From NCBI GenBank assembly GCA_016302725.1, contig JAEDNB010000006.1:1-26085 (forward strand): a DNA stretch of 26,085 bases, read 5' to 3'. Positions 1 through 8,103 of this stretch are shown piece by piece. The position numbers and the translations under genes are program-made. The DNA comes from Lentisphaeria bacterium (GTDB lineage Bacteria; Verrucomicrobiota; Lentisphaeria; Oligosphaerales; Oligosphaeraceae). The notes beneath the pieces were generated by a model, which had not been told where the DNA came from, did not search any database, and worked only from the letters and a program-made list of their open reading frames with translations. Positions within the stretch are counted from its first letter, which is position 1. Each line of letters begins with the position of its first letter.

Positions 1-2287
1 ATTTGTCTTGGGGCGTGGTCGCCGGGGGGGGGTAGATAGGGGGAAGGCAATCCAGGAGGAAATGGGAGTCCCCTTCAGGGACGGGCAGTGGGGGGAGTCC
101 AGGCCTTGCCAGGGTTCCCTTGACTCCCGGGGGGAGTTGGACGGTATAGCGGGCCTTGCCGTCCTCCTTGTGCCAGGCGGCCTTCAGGAGGCGTCCATCC
201 GCCAGCCGGTGTTCGCATTGGAAGGAATCCAGTTGTGGGGCGATTACGGGGGAGAGTTCCACCTTCTGGAAGCCGGGCCCCTCCATCAGGGGGCGGATTC
301 CCCCTAGATATTGGAAGCACCAGGCGGAGGGGTCTCCGAACATGACATGCTGGAGGGAATCGTTGCCCTCCCAGGTTTCCCACAGGGTAGTGGCCCCTTG
401 GTTCAGCATATGCTGGTATCCGGGGAACTCCGGCTGAAGGAAAATCTGGAGGGCGTCCGCCCCGTATCCATGGTCGGCCAGGGCACGGGGGATCCACTTG
501 GCGCCGAAGATGCCGAAATTGGCGCGGTGTCCATTTTCCCGGAGGCGGGAGGCCAGGCGGCTTGCCAGGCGGGCCTCCTCCTCCTTTCCGTTGCAGAGAT
601 GAAAATAGAGGAATGCGGCGATGGCGGTGGGCCAATCCTTCTCCACGGAGCCATCGGGATTCAGGTACTCCTCCCGCATGCGCGCCGCCATGTGCGCCCG
701 GCGCTCTTCGGCCTTGCGGGCCTCCTCCACAAGCCCGAAATGCCGGGAAAAGAAGGCGAATTTCTCCAGCATGGAGATGGTCCAGGCGGAGGAAGTGAGG
801 CGGATGGCCGGCCTGTTGCTGCGGATGGGGGCGCACCAGTCCCCCAGCCCATACTCCACCAGCCCATGCACCTCCATTTGCCGGGAGAAGGCGAGATAGC
901 GCTGCATGGCCTGGTAGTGTTCCCTGGCGGCGGAGTCGTCCCCTCGGTAGAGCATCAGGTTCCAGGCGATTTCAAAGGGGAGGATGTCCCAGCCAGGGCC
1001 GCAGTTCCAATACCATCCTGCCAAGGGGGCGATGGGGGGGAATTCCCCGCTGGGGCGCTGGGCATCGGTGTAGATGGTCAGGAAATTCCGGTAGGCCTTT
1101 TCGGAGTGGTAGTTCCACAGCCCCGTCTCCATGGCCAGGGCGCAATCGCCGCTCCATCCATTCTTCTCCCGGTGGGGGCAGTCCGTGGGGATGCCGGTGA
1201 AATTGGAAAGATAACTCTGGAGAATGACCTTCTGGAGCTGGTTCAAGGACGGGGAGGAGCTGCGCCAACTGCCAGCAACGGGAAAGTCGTTGTGGATGAA
1301 AAGCCCCTCCACCTTGAACCGGGCGCCGGAAAGCCCAGGGCAGAATAGATGGAGATACCGGTACCCGAAGTAGGTGAAATGCTGCCGCCAGGCAAATCGG
1401 CGGCGGCCCGGGGCCAGCCGGGCGATGGACTCCTGGTGCCGATCCCCCTCCAGGATGAACATCCCCAGCTTGTGGCGGTCGGGCCCTCCATCGGGGCGCA
1501 GGCGTTCCCCAAAGAGAATCCGCACCTCCCGGGGCTCCGCCAGGGGTTCGGGAAACTCCACTTCCACCTTGGCCCACCCCGTCAGGCTGGTGCCCATGTC
1601 CACCAGGGCCGTCCCGTCATCCAAAAGCCGCACCTCCCGGGGGGAAAGGCGATGGCAGATGCGGCAGGGCTCCATCTCCTCAAAGAGGACATTTCCCGCA
1701 GGGGGGCGGACAATGGGGGCGGCCTCCCAGGCGTCGTCCACATACTCCTCCTGGAAGACCCCGGGAATCTCCTGGGAGAAATCGTAGATTTCGCCGGAGC
1801 GGAAACTATTGTAGACGATGGGGCTGTCATGGCATTTCCAGGAAGAGTCGGTGGTCAGCGCCACGGTTTCCCCGATGGTCAGGGCACAACTCATCCTCGG
1901 GAAATCCCTCCAGGTGGCGCGGGGGAAATTCCAGACCTCGGAGGTATCAGGGTTGAAGAGCCCGTTTCCCAGGAGCACCGTCAAGGCATTCCAGCCCTTG
2001 TGGAGGCGCCCCGTCAAGTCGTAGACCACTGCATTCACATGGACATCGAACTGGCTGACGCAGGGGGACAGCACCCGGTCGTCCGCCTTCTCTCCATTGA
2101 CATACAATTCATGCCACCCCGCGCTGGCCAGCGCCAGGCGGCTGGCGGCGGGCTCCTCCTCCAGGAAGAAGCGGCGGCGGAGATAGGGGGCGGGACGGGA
2201 GTGGGCAGGCAAGTCGCGGGCGGCCACGCGCCCCACGTCCACCCAGCCGGAGACGGCGGCAATCCAGGGATGGCTCCAATGCAGCAT
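1..2287 (-). CDS. alpha-L-rhamnosidase, GH78 (3' end beyond window)
   Basis: This gene encodes an enzyme that removes terminal alpha-L-rhamnose from plant or microbial glycans. The frame is open from the ATG at 2287 to the left edge, about 762 codons, with no stop, so the C-terminus is missing. The N-terminal part (about residues 25-130) resembles the rhamnosidase N-terminal beta-domain. The GH78 signature DCPHREKNGWSGD starts at residue 369. Its D369, E374 and D381 have the same spacing as the acidic catalytic-site residues D567, E572 and D579 of Bacillus RhaB (from memory), and E637 in LWETWEG fits the fourth, E841. The ATG has no Shine-Dalgarno; the frame stays open upstream but I see no other ATG close by. 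It is divergent from the glycosidase at 2521, with a C-rich 233-bp gap between them. A weak -10-like TATCTT (minus strand, 2402-2407) lies in that gap. Secretion could not be judged: no clear signal peptide is visible, and substrate specificity is unknown. Confidence 0.93.
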   Translation of the reverse strand, partial: MLHWSHPWIAAVSGWVDVGRVAARDLPAHSRPAPYLRRRFFLEEEPAASRLALASAGWHELYVNGEKADDRVLSPCVSQFDVHVNAVVYDLTGRLHKGWNALTVLLGNGLFNPDTSEVWNFPRATWRDFPRMSCALTIGETVALTTDSSWKCHDSPIVYNSFRSGEIYDFSQEIPGVFQEEYVDDAWEAAPIVRPPAGNVLFEEMEPCRICHRLSPREVRLLDDGTALVDMGTSLTGWAKVEVEFPEPLAEPREVRILFGERLRPDGGPDRHKLGMFILEGDRHQESIARLAPGRRRFAWRQHFTYFGYRYLHLFCPGLSGARFKVEGLFIHNDFPVAGSWRSSSPSLNQLQKVILQSYLSNFTGIPTDCPHREKNGWSGDCALAMETGLWNYHSEKAYRNFLTIYTDAQRPSGEFPPIAPLAGWYWNCGPGWDILPFEIAWNLMLYRGDDSAAREHYQAMQRYLAFSRQMEVHGLVEYGLGDWCAPIRSNRPAIRLTSSAWTISMLEKFAFFSRHFGLVEEARKAEERRAHMAARMREEYLNPDGSVEKDWPTAIAAFLYFHLCNGKEEEARLASRLASRLRENGHRANFGIFGAKWIPRALADHGYGADALQIFLQPEFPGYQHMLNQGATTLWETWEGNDSLQHVMFGDPSAWCFQYLGGIRPLMEGPGFQKVELSPVIAPQLDSFQCEHRLADGRLLKAAWHKEDGKARYTVQLPPGVKGTLARPGLPPLPVPEGDSHFLLDCLPPIYPPPATTPQDK

Positions 2288-2520
2288 ATTATGGAAGGAA
2301 TCAGGGAATAAGGAGAGACGGGAGACGGGCGCCCGGGGGCATGGTCGAGGGGGAGACGAAGCCCCTCTTCCAGGGGAAAGGCCAGGGGAAAGGACACCAT
2401 TAAGATAACGCCATTCCCCCTGCCTACGCCCCCTGGCAGCCCCCTCTCCCCTGGAAATCCCCCTCCCCTCTCATTACATTTACTCCGTTTCCCCAAACCC
2501 TCCCCCTCTCTCAAAAAACG

Positions 2521-3873
2521 ATGGAACATCCGCAGCTCTCCCTTTCCCTGCCCCTTTTGGGATACCTCCGCCCCGCCCCGGACCCTCGGCGCAACTCCTG
2601 CTGGCTCCTGGGATGCGAGACCCTGGACCGGGACTTCGCCGATTTCCAGCAGTACAAGGCCTATCTCCCCGCCCTGGGAATCCCCCTCCTGCGCCTCCAG
2701 GCGGGTTGGGCAAAGACCGAGAAAACGCCGGGCACCTATGATTTCCAATGGCTGGACACCATCGTGGACGACGCCGGGGAGCTGGGCCTCCAGTGCCTCC
2801 TGGAGACGGACTACGGCAATCCCGTCTATCCCGGCGGAGGCGACCCCAGCCTGGCCGGCGGCTTCCCCACCTCCACGGAAGCCCTGGAAGCCTGGGACCG
2901 ATGGGTGCGGGCGCTGGCCCTCCATTTCCGGGGGCGCGTCCAGGAATGGGCCATGTGGAACGAGCCGGACATTGTGCGGGGAAGGACCCCGGAGGAGATC
3001 GTGGAGTTCAACATCCGCACCGCCAGAATCCTCCGGGATGCCCTCCCCCCAGAAGCCAAAATCTCCGGGCTCTCCCTGGCCCACTCCGGCGAACAGTTCT
3101 TCCAGGAATGCCTCTGGGCCCTCAAGGACCGAAAAGGCGACGACCTCTTTGATTCCTATACATACCATGGATACAAATACAACCCCGACGCCGCGGCAGA
3201 CGCCGGACTCCGACTGAAGAAGATTCTGGCGGACAACCAGGTGCGGGGGACGCTGCGGCAGGGGGAAAACGGATGCCCCTCCGAGAAGACGGTGAAATTC
3301 GCCCTCAAAGACCACCCCTGGACTGAATTCACCCAGGCCAAATGGGACCTCCGACGCTTCCTCCGGGACTACTGCGACGGCGTCCAGTCCTGTGTCTTCA
3401 CCATTTGCGACTTCAACCACATCGGCCGGGAAATCAACCGGAAGGGGCTCCTGATGGCTGACGAACAGCACCGGGTCCTCCGCCCCAAGATGGCCTACGA
3501 CGCCATCCGGCACCTCACCACGGTCTTCAACGACCAGTGGGAACGGCAAATTGGCCGGGGCGCCATCCGCAAGGACACCGAGGCATGCCTCTACACCTTC
3601 GCCCACAGGGAAAGCCGCATGCCCCTGCTGGCCTTCTGGGACCGCTCCCAGACCCCCACCGACCAGACCCGCCCGGAAGAGGCGGACATCCTCCTCCGCA
3701 ACACCCCACTCCCTCCACGGCCCGTCCTCCTGGACCTCCTCTCGGGAAGGGTCTTCGCCTTCCCACGGGAAAAGGCCCACCCCCTGGGAGAATGCCTCCT
3801 CCTGGAAAAGGTCCCCTGCACAGACTCCCCCCTCCTCCTGGGAGACGCCTCCTCCTTCCCCCTGGCCCCCTAG
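2521..3873 (+). CDS. clan GH-A glycoside hydrolase (GH39/GH5-like)
   Basis: A 450-residue protein with the hallmarks of a retaining (beta/alpha)8-barrel glycosidase. The WNEPD motif at 146-150 gives the likely acid/base E148, after barrel strands ending in LLRLQAGW (57-63) and CLLETDYGNP (92-101). E249 in RQGENGCPS is the likely nucleophile about 100 residues later, the usual spacing in clan GH-A. The C-terminal ~90 residues look like the small beta-sandwich that follows the barrel in many such enzymes. No signal peptide is evident, so it may act on imported oligosaccharides. The ATG follows a run of A residues and has no Shine-Dalgarno. It lies between a divergent GH78 rhamnosidase and a sugar-oxidoreductase gene, supporting a role in glycan breakdown. 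The substrate (xyloside, glucuronoside or other) cannot be read from the sequence. Family level is confident, subfamily is not. Confidence 0.8.
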   Translation: MEHPQLSLSLPLLGYLRPAPDPRRNSCWLLGCETLDRDFADFQQYKAYLPALGIPLLRLQAGWAKTEKTPGTYDFQWLDTIVDDAGELGLQCLLETDYGNPVYPGGGDPSLAGGFPTSTEALEAWDRWVRALALHFRGRVQEWAMWNEPDIVRGRTPEEIVEFNIRTARILRDALPPEAKISGLSLAHSGEQFFQECLWALKDRKGDDLFDSYTYHGYKYNPDAAADAGLRLKKILADNQVRGTLRQGENGCPSEKTVKFALKDHPWTEFTQAKWDLRRFLRDYCDGVQSCVFTICDFNHIGREINRKGLLMADEQHRVLRPKMAYDAIRHLTTVFNDQWERQIGRGAIRKDTEACLYTFAHRESRMPLLAFWDRSQTPTDQTRPEEADILLRNTPLPPRPVLLDLLSGRVFAFPREKAHPLGECLLLEKVPCTDSPLLLGDASSFPLAP

Positions 3874-3945
3874 CCCCCGCAACCCCCCAGGGAGGCGGCC
3901 CCGCTCACGGAACCCCCACGGCACCAGCACAAAAAGGGAATGGGC

Positions 3946-3973
3946 TTGACAAAACCAGAAAATGGTGTATCTT
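3946..3973 (+). promoter_or_regulatory. sigma70-type promoter for the Gfo/Idh oxidoreductase
   Basis: A perfect -35 TTGACA at 3946-3951 is followed after 16 bp by TATCTT (3968-3973), preceded by TG. It lies 70 bp before the chosen start at 4040. Transcription would begin near 3980. An in-frame upstream ATG at 3962 falls between the -35 and -10 and so should not be in the transcript, which supports the 4040 start. Confidence 0.55.
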
Positions 3974-4039
3974 CCTCCCATTCCCCCCTTTCGCAGAGAC
4001 GGCGAAAAGCGCCCGCCCCCTGCCTCACCACCTCCGAAT

Positions 4040-5068
4040 ATGCCCCCCTTGAGACTCGCCATCGTCGGCGTCCGACATCAGCATATTTTCGCCCTCCTGA
4101 AGGAGGCGCAGTCGTTGCGCAAGGATATCCAGGTGGTGGCCATCTGCGAAGAGAACACCAAGACCCGACTGGCCTACCAGCAGAGTGGAAAGTTGACCAT
4201 CACCCACTCCTCCATGGACGCCATGCTCGCCACCACCCCCTGCGACATCATCGGCATCGGGGACTACTATGGACGGCGGGGGGCACTGGCCATCCAGGCC
4301 TTGCGGGCGGGTCGCCATGTGCTGGCTGACAAGCCCCTGTGCACCTCCCTCGCCGAATGCGACAAAATCCAGGAACTCTCCCGGAAAACCCGCCTCAAGG
4401 TGGGATGCATGTTTGGCCTGCGGTGGCTGGGTCCCGTCCGCCTGCTGCGCAAGAAAATCCAGGATGGCGCCATTGGGCAGGTGCGCACCATCAACATCAC
4501 CGGGCAGCATCCCCTCATGGCCAAGACCCGCCCGGGATGGTATTTTGAGCCGGGGAAGCATGGGGGCACCATCAACGACATCGGGGTCCACGCCATCGAG
4601 GCAGTCCAATGGCTCACTGGCGGCTCCGTGGTGGAGGTGACCGGGGCGCGGGTCTGGAATGGAAAGGCCTCCGCCACCCCCTGGTTCAAGGACTGCGCGC
4701 AGTTCATGCTTCGCCTCGCCAACAACGTGGGCGTCATTGGCGATGTCTCCTATCTCTCCCCCGATGCCCTGGAACTGGGGAAGGCCCGGAACTGGCGCAT
4801 CATTGTCCACGGAGACGACGGGGTGCTGGAGTGCAACTCCAATGAGCCCAGCCTGACCATCGCCACCTCCAAGGACAAGAAGCCCCGCGCCCTGAAGTGC
4901 CCGGAAAACCAGGACACCCCCTTCCTCCGGGATTTTCTCCAGGAGATTCGCGGGGAAGAGGTTCCCTTCCAGTTGACCACCCCCTATGTCCTGCGCACCA
5001 CGCGCACGGCGCTGCAAATCCAGCAGGCGGCGGACCAGAACAAGAGTTTCCCCTTCCTCATCAAGTAG
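4040..5068 (+). CDS. Gfo/Idh/MocA-family NAD(P)-dependent oxidoreductase
   Basis: A 342-residue dehydrogenase of the glucose-fructose oxidoreductase / inositol dehydrogenase family, which oxidises a sugar or inositol hydroxyl with NAD(P). The N-terminal Rossmann strand LRLAIVGV (4-11) is followed by RHQH instead of the usual glycine-rich GxGxxG loop, a notable departure. ADKPLCTS at 96-103 is the family's E/D-K-P motif with lysine K98. GTINDIGVHAIEAVQWL (176-192) carries the D180/H184 pair expected in the active site. The C-terminal half matches the family's beta-sheet substrate domain. I chose the ATG at 4040 rather than 3962 because the latter sits inside a good promoter and adds a proline-rich stretch ahead of the Rossmann fold. 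There is no Shine-Dalgarno. A likely terminator follows at 5073. The neighbouring glycosidases suggest it acts on a sugar they release; the exact substrate is unknown. Confidence 0.85.
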   Translation: MPPLRLAIVGVRHQHIFALLKEAQSLRKDIQVVAICEENTKTRLAYQQSGKLTITHSSMDAMLATTPCDIIGIGDYYGRRGALAIQALRAGRHVLADKPLCTSLAECDKIQELSRKTRLKVGCMFGLRWLGPVRLLRKKIQDGAIGQVRTINITGQHPLMAKTRPGWYFEPGKHGGTINDIGVHAIEAVQWLTGGSVVEVTGARVWNGKASATPWFKDCAQFMLRLANNVGVIGDVSYLSPDALELGKARNWRIIVHGDDGVLECNSNEPSLTIATSKDKKPRALKCPENQDTPFLRDFLQEIRGEEVPFQLTTPYVLRTTRTALQIQQAADQNKSFPFLIK

Positions 5069-5072
5069 AGCC

Positions 5073-5113
5073 GGGGCAGTCCGTCCGCCCCCTTGCCCCC
5101 TTTTTCTTTTTTT
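5073..5113 (+). terminator. probable rho-independent terminator
   Basis: GGGGCA (5073-5078) can pair with TGCCCC (5094-5099) across a 15-nt loop, followed by a T-rich tract at 5101-5113 (one C interruption). It directly follows the oxidoreductase stop. The stem is short and the loop long, so efficiency is uncertain. Confidence 0.5.
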
Positions 5114-5121
5114 CCGCCTCC

Positions 5122-5832
5122 ATGTCCGAACTCCTCTACGGCATCAATCCCGTCACCGAAGCCATTCTCTCCTCCCGCCGCCGCATCCACGGCATCCATG
5201 TCGCCCAGGGCACGGAGGGGAATCCCCGGATGCGGAAGGTGGTCTCCGAAGCCCGTCGTCGCGGCCTGCCCGTCACCTGGCGCAGCCGGGCGGAACTGGG
5301 GGAGGCCAGCGGCACCCGGGAACACCAGGGCGTGGTGGCGGAGTGCGACCCCTTCCCCTACACCCCCTATGCGGAGATCCTCGGCACCCCCAGGATGGTG
5401 CTTCTGGACAACATCGAGGACCCGCGGAACGTGGGCGCCATCATGCGCACCTGCGAGGTGCTGGGCTGGAACAGCGTGCTGCTTCCCCGGAAGGGCGGCA
5501 GCCTGGTGACCCCGGCCGTCGCCAAGACCGCCGCCGGCGCCTGCGAATATCTCCAGGTGGCGGTGAATTGCTCCAGCAACCAATATGTGAAGATTGCCAT
5601 GGAGGAGGGATATCTGGTGGTGGCCCTGGACGGCGCAGGCAAGGCCACGCTGGAGGACGTCGCCGCCCTCCATGCGGAAAAACTCCTCCTGGTGGTGGGC
5701 GGCGAGGACTCGGGAGTCGGCCAGTTCATCCGCATGAACGCCCCCCACGTCTGCGCCATCCCCCAGACCGGCCACGTGAACTCCCTGAACGCCAGCGTGG
5801 CCGCCGCCCTGGCCCTCTACGCCCTCCGCTGA
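5122..5832 (+). CDS. rlmB: 23S rRNA/tRNA 2'-O-ribose methyltransferase, RlmB/TrmH (SpoU) family
   Basis: A 236-residue SPOUT methyltransferase that uses S-adenosylmethionine to methylate a ribose 2'-OH; RlmB modifies G2251 in the 23S rRNA P-loop. The N-terminal ~75 residues (LLYGINPVTEAI, then EHQGVVAE at 67-74) are the RNA-substrate-binding domain of RlmB/TrmH-type enzymes. The three SPOUT knot motifs follow: LLDNIEDPRNVGAIMRT (94-110) with the catalytic-region N103, VVGGEDSGV (191-199), and IPQTGHVNSLNASVAAAL (213-230). The start at 5122 gives the normal family beginning (MSELLYGINPV), so earlier in-frame ATGs are dismissed. There is no Shine-Dalgarno; the start follows a T-rich terminator tract and a CCGCCTCC leader. 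Alternative members (TrmH-like, tRNA-acting) cannot be fully excluded, but the N-terminal domain and motifs favour RlmB. Confidence 0.88.
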   Translation: MSELLYGINPVTEAILSSRRRIHGIHVAQGTEGNPRMRKVVSEARRRGLPVTWRSRAELGEASGTREHQGVVAECDPFPYTPYAEILGTPRMVLLDNIEDPRNVGAIMRTCEVLGWNSVLLPRKGGSLVTPAVAKTAAGACEYLQVAVNCSSNQYVKIAMEEGYLVVALDGAGKATLEDVAALHAEKLLLVVGGEDSGVGQFIRMNAPHVCAIPQTGHVNSLNASVAAALALYALR

Positions 5833-5892
5833 CCCCCATTCCTCCCCTGGGAAACAGGCCTCGCGCCTTCCTTGGGAATTTCTGGGAAAACG

Positions 5893-5911
5893 AGGGCGCC
5901 AAAGCCCTTTT
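5893..5911 (+). terminator. probable rho-independent terminator after rlmB
   Basis: AGGGC (5893-5897) pairs with GCCCT (5904-5908) around a 6-nt loop and runs into TTTT (5908-5911). It lies 61 bp after the rlmB stop, just before an AT-rich stretch. The stem is short but correctly placed. Confidence 0.5.
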
Positions 5912-5953
5912 CATAATTATATATGTTTTTGAATATCATACACTTGTTAAATA

Positions 5954-5981
5954 TTGAAAATTCCTTCTCCCCCCTTACGGT
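5954..5981 (+). promoter_or_regulatory. weak promoter candidate in AT-rich patch
   Basis: The AT-rich stretch 5911-5960 stands out from its surroundings. Within it TTGAAA (5954-5959) is followed at 16 bp by TACGGT (5976-5981), about 100 bp ahead of the gene at 6077. The -10 match is poor and other pairings are possible, but a promoter somewhere here is likely because a terminator lies just upstream. Confidence 0.3.
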
Positions 5982-6063
5982 ATTCTCCCGTCCCGGAGAA
6001 TCCGGGCAAATGTGAGCCACGCCTGAGGGGGAGCCCATTCCGCTTTTCCTCCAGGCGAAGACC

Positions 6064-6070
6064 AGGAGGA
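6064..6070 (+). promoter_or_regulatory. Shine-Dalgarno site AGGAGGA
   Basis: A full AGGAGGA ends six bases before the ATG at 6077. It decides the start of the 176-aa gene and is unusual here, because most native genes in this window have no such site. Confidence 0.75.
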
Positions 6071-6076
6071 AAACCC

Positions 6077-6607
6077 ATGAGATTCAGCGAAGAAGAGAGG
6101 CGCCGCAGCACTCTGGGCGCCCATTCCCAGGGGCAGTCCCTCGAGCAGGGCCGCGGCCCAGTCCCCGCCGCCCCGTCCCCGGGGGAAGAAGAGGAGGAGA
6201 TGAGTGTCCAGGAGAAGGACATCCTCTGCACGGTGCTTCCGGAAACCCCTCCCCTCCCCTATCCCCTCAAGCCCCTGGACATGGCCCGCGGCCCCCAGAC
6301 CCGGGAGTATGAGATCCCCGAGGGGGAAAGGGACCGCCTTCTGGAGGAGCTCTACCCCTTCTTCCCTCCCCTCCCTCCGCAAAGGCGGGTCTATGACCTC
6401 CACCAGGGAGAATACTTCCAGGCCAGGGAATACCGAATCATCCGGGAAAGGGGAAGAAACCTCCTGGTCTCCCCCTTCTACCCACAGACAGGAGGAACTG
6501 TACTGGACTGGATGCCGAACGCCAACACCCCGTTCCAGGCCCTGAAAGTCAAACCCGCGGAAGAACCCCCGCCCTCCCCCGGACAGGAACCGCCCGAGGA
6601 AGAGTGA
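6077..6607 (+). CDS. hypothetical acidic proline-rich protein
   Basis: A 176-residue protein I do not recognise. The first ~45 residues are low-complexity and charged, ending in an EEEEE run at about 38-42. The middle (about 60-155) looks globular: it contains LDMARGPQTREYEIPEGE, a proline-rich FFPPLPPQRRVYDL, and REYRIIRERGRNLLVSPFYP. The C-terminal ~20 residues are again proline/glutamate-rich. No signal peptide, membrane segment, cysteine pair or catalytic motif is visible. The start rests on the strong AGGAGGA site. A second ATG near 6200 also follows an AGGAGG and could give a shorter product lacking the acidic N-terminus. The gene lies between rlmB and the convergent dnaA, ending at a strong stem-loop. 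The coding call rests on the ribosome site and the codon usage, which matches the neighbours. Confidence 0.65.
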   Translation: MRFSEEERRRSTLGAHSQGQSLEQGRGPVPAAPSPGEEEEEMSVQEKDILCTVLPETPPLPYPLKPLDMARGPQTREYEIPEGERDRLLEELYPFFPPLPPQRRVYDLHQGEYFQAREYRIIRERGRNLLVSPFYPQTGGTVLDWMPNANTPFQALKVKPAEEPPPSPGQEPPEEE

Positions 6608-6617
6608 CGACGCCCTG

Positions 6618-6646
6618 GCCGGGCCTCGCAAGGCGCAAGGCCCGGC
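6618..6646. terminator. stem-loop between convergent genes
   Basis: A perfect 9-bp stem, GCCGGGCCT (6618-6626) with AGGCCCGGC (6638-6646), encloses an 11-nt loop that itself can form CGC-AAG-GCG. It lies 10 bp after the hypothetical gene's stop. No T-run follows, so it could be a rho-assisted or transcript-stabilising hairpin serving either strand. Confidence 0.5.
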
Positions 6647-6662
6647 ACATGCCCCCTCCTCA

Positions 6663-6678
6663 CCGGCAGGACTGCCGG
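6663..6678 (-). terminator. stem-loop after dnaA
   Basis: CCGGCA (6663-6668) and TGCCGG (6673-6678) form a perfect 6-bp hairpin with a GGAC loop, three bases beyond the dnaA stop on the minus strand. It lacks a U-tract, so classification as a terminator is tentative. Confidence 0.4.
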
Positions 6679-6681
6679 GGG

Positions 6682-8103
6682 TCAGTTGCCCCCGCAGAGC
6701 TTCCGCTCCAAATCGAAAATCTCCTGCCGGAAATCTTCTGATTTCTCTATCTTTTTCTCCACTACGGAGATGGAATGAAGAACCGTGGGATGGCTCTTGT
6801 CAAATCCCGCGGCAATCTCCGGAAGGGACTTCTCGGTCAATTTCCGGCTGAGATACATGGCGATTTGCCGGGGGACGGTGATTTCGCTTTGGCGCCCCTT
6901 TCCCCGCAGGTCCTGGATGCGCACATCGTAGCGGTGGGCAACGAACTCCTGGATTCGGGTGACCGTCAACTGCATGGCGGCATCCACCTCGAACTTATTC
7001 CCCACCACCTTGTCCACCAGGGAGCGTGTCAGCGCCTCCACCTTGTCGGCGCTCATCAAGTCCAGATATGCCTGGAGGGTCAGGAGGGAACTCTCCAGGT
7101 TCCGGACATTGCTCTTGATTCTCTGGGCCAGGTATTCCAGGATGTCGGCGGGCAGTTTCCGGGAGAAGGCATTCTGCTTTTCCTCCAGGATGGCCACCCG
7201 CGTGGGCAAATCCGGCGGCGTGATGTCCACTGTCAGCCCCCACTCGAAACGGGAGACCAGGCGTTTCTCCAGCCCCGACAGGTCCTGGGGAATCTTGTCG
7301 GAGGCGCAGACAATCTGGCGATGGCTGTTGTAGAGGGCGTTGAAGGTATGGAAGAACTCCTCCTGCATGCTGTCCTTCCCCTGGAAGAACTGGACATCGT
7401 CCACCAGCAGCACATCCACGTTCCGGAAACGTTGCCGGAACTCTGCCATGCGCTGGTTTCCCGGGGCGCGGACCGCCTCCACATAGAGGTTGCCGAACTG
7501 TTCGCTGGTGAGGTAGGCCACATTCTTCCGGGGGTCCCTCTCCACCACATCCCGTGCGATGGCCTGCAGGAGGTGGGTCTTGCCCAGTCCGCTGGGGCCA
7601 TGGAGGAAGAGGGGGTTCTTGGCCTGTCCGGGGTGGGCAGCCACCTCCAGGCAACTATTGTAGGCGAAGCGGGTGTTCTCCCCCACCACGAAATTCTGGA
7701 AGGAGAAGAGCCGGTTCAAATTGTCCAGGGCATGGTTGGGGACGGCGGAGGGGCAGGGGCGCGGCGGGGCAGGCTCCGCCACAGGTGGGGTGACCTCCTC
7801 CCCTTCCCTTGATTTCGCCTCCTCCTGGGGAAGCTCATAGGCCCCCTCCTGGAAAACCACCGACACCCGGCGCTTCAGGACGGAAGCCAAGACCTCCTCC
7901 AAGTCCCCACGGTAGTTCTTCTCCACCCAGTCCACGAAGGAGTCCTTGGGAAAGCCCAGGACAAACTCCCTCTCCGAAAGGGAAACCGGGCGGGACGCAT
8001 TTTCGCCAAACCACATCTTCACCTCCGCGGCCGGAATCCTCTCCCCCAGCAGGGGAAGGCACTGACCCCAGATGGCGCTCAAATTGTGTTCGGCAAACTC
8101 CAT
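6682..8103 (-). CDS. dnaA: chromosomal replication initiator DnaA
   Basis: A 473-residue AAA+ ATPase that binds DnaA boxes, unwinds the origin and loads the replicative helicase. Domain I covers about 1-85 (NLSAIWGQCLPLLGERI..., FVDWVEKNYRGDL), followed by a proline/glutamate-rich linker (about 88-125). The AAA+ core has Walker A GPSGLGKT at 169-176, Walker B VLLVDD at 231-236, and the arginine-finger region EKRLVSRFEWGL at 279-290. The DNA-binding domain IV has the basic loop RGKGRQSEITVPRQIAMYL (400-418) and the helix-turn-helix SLPEIAAGFDKSHPTVLHSI. Its recognition sequence is S-H-P-T where the usual DnaA reads D-H-T-T. I chose the ATG at 8103 because it gives the normal domain I; the longer frame adds 22 unrelated residues. 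There is no Shine-Dalgarno. It is transcribed away from the 840-bp region holding the DnaA-box cluster. No dnaN or other usual dnaA neighbours are present. Confidence 0.95.
   Translation of the reverse strand: MEFAEHNLSAIWGQCLPLLGERIPAAEVKMWFGENASRPVSLSEREFVLGFPKDSFVDWVEKNYRGDLEEVLASVLKRRVSVVFQEGAYELPQEEAKSREGEEVTPPVAEPAPPRPCPSAVPNHALDNLNRLFSFQNFVVGENTRFAYNSCLEVAAHPGQAKNPLFLHGPSGLGKTHLLQAIARDVVERDPRKNVAYLTSEQFGNLYVEAVRAPGNQRMAEFRQRFRNVDVLLVDDVQFFQGKDSMQEEFFHTFNALYNSHRQIVCASDKIPQDLSGLEKRLVSRFEWGLTVDITPPDLPTRVAILEEKQNAFSRKLPADILEYLAQRIKSNVRNLESSLLTLQAYLDLMSADKVEALTRSLVDKVVGNKFEVDAAMQLTVTRIQEFVAHRYDVRIQDLRGKGRQSEITVPRQIAMYLSRKLTEKSLPEIAAGFDKSHPTVLHSISVVEKKIEKSEDFRQEIFDLERKLCGGN

Noticed and set aside
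311..2311. Two long plus-strand frames (311-1348 and 1349-2311)
   Set aside because: They are antisense to the GH78 gene, whose catalytic motif is on the minus strand, and carry no domain of their own.
2035..4062. 675-codon minus-strand frame over the GH-A gene
   Set aside because: No recognisable domain; it is antisense to a glycosidase with clear WNEPD and nucleophile motifs and partly overlaps the rhamnosidase in another frame.
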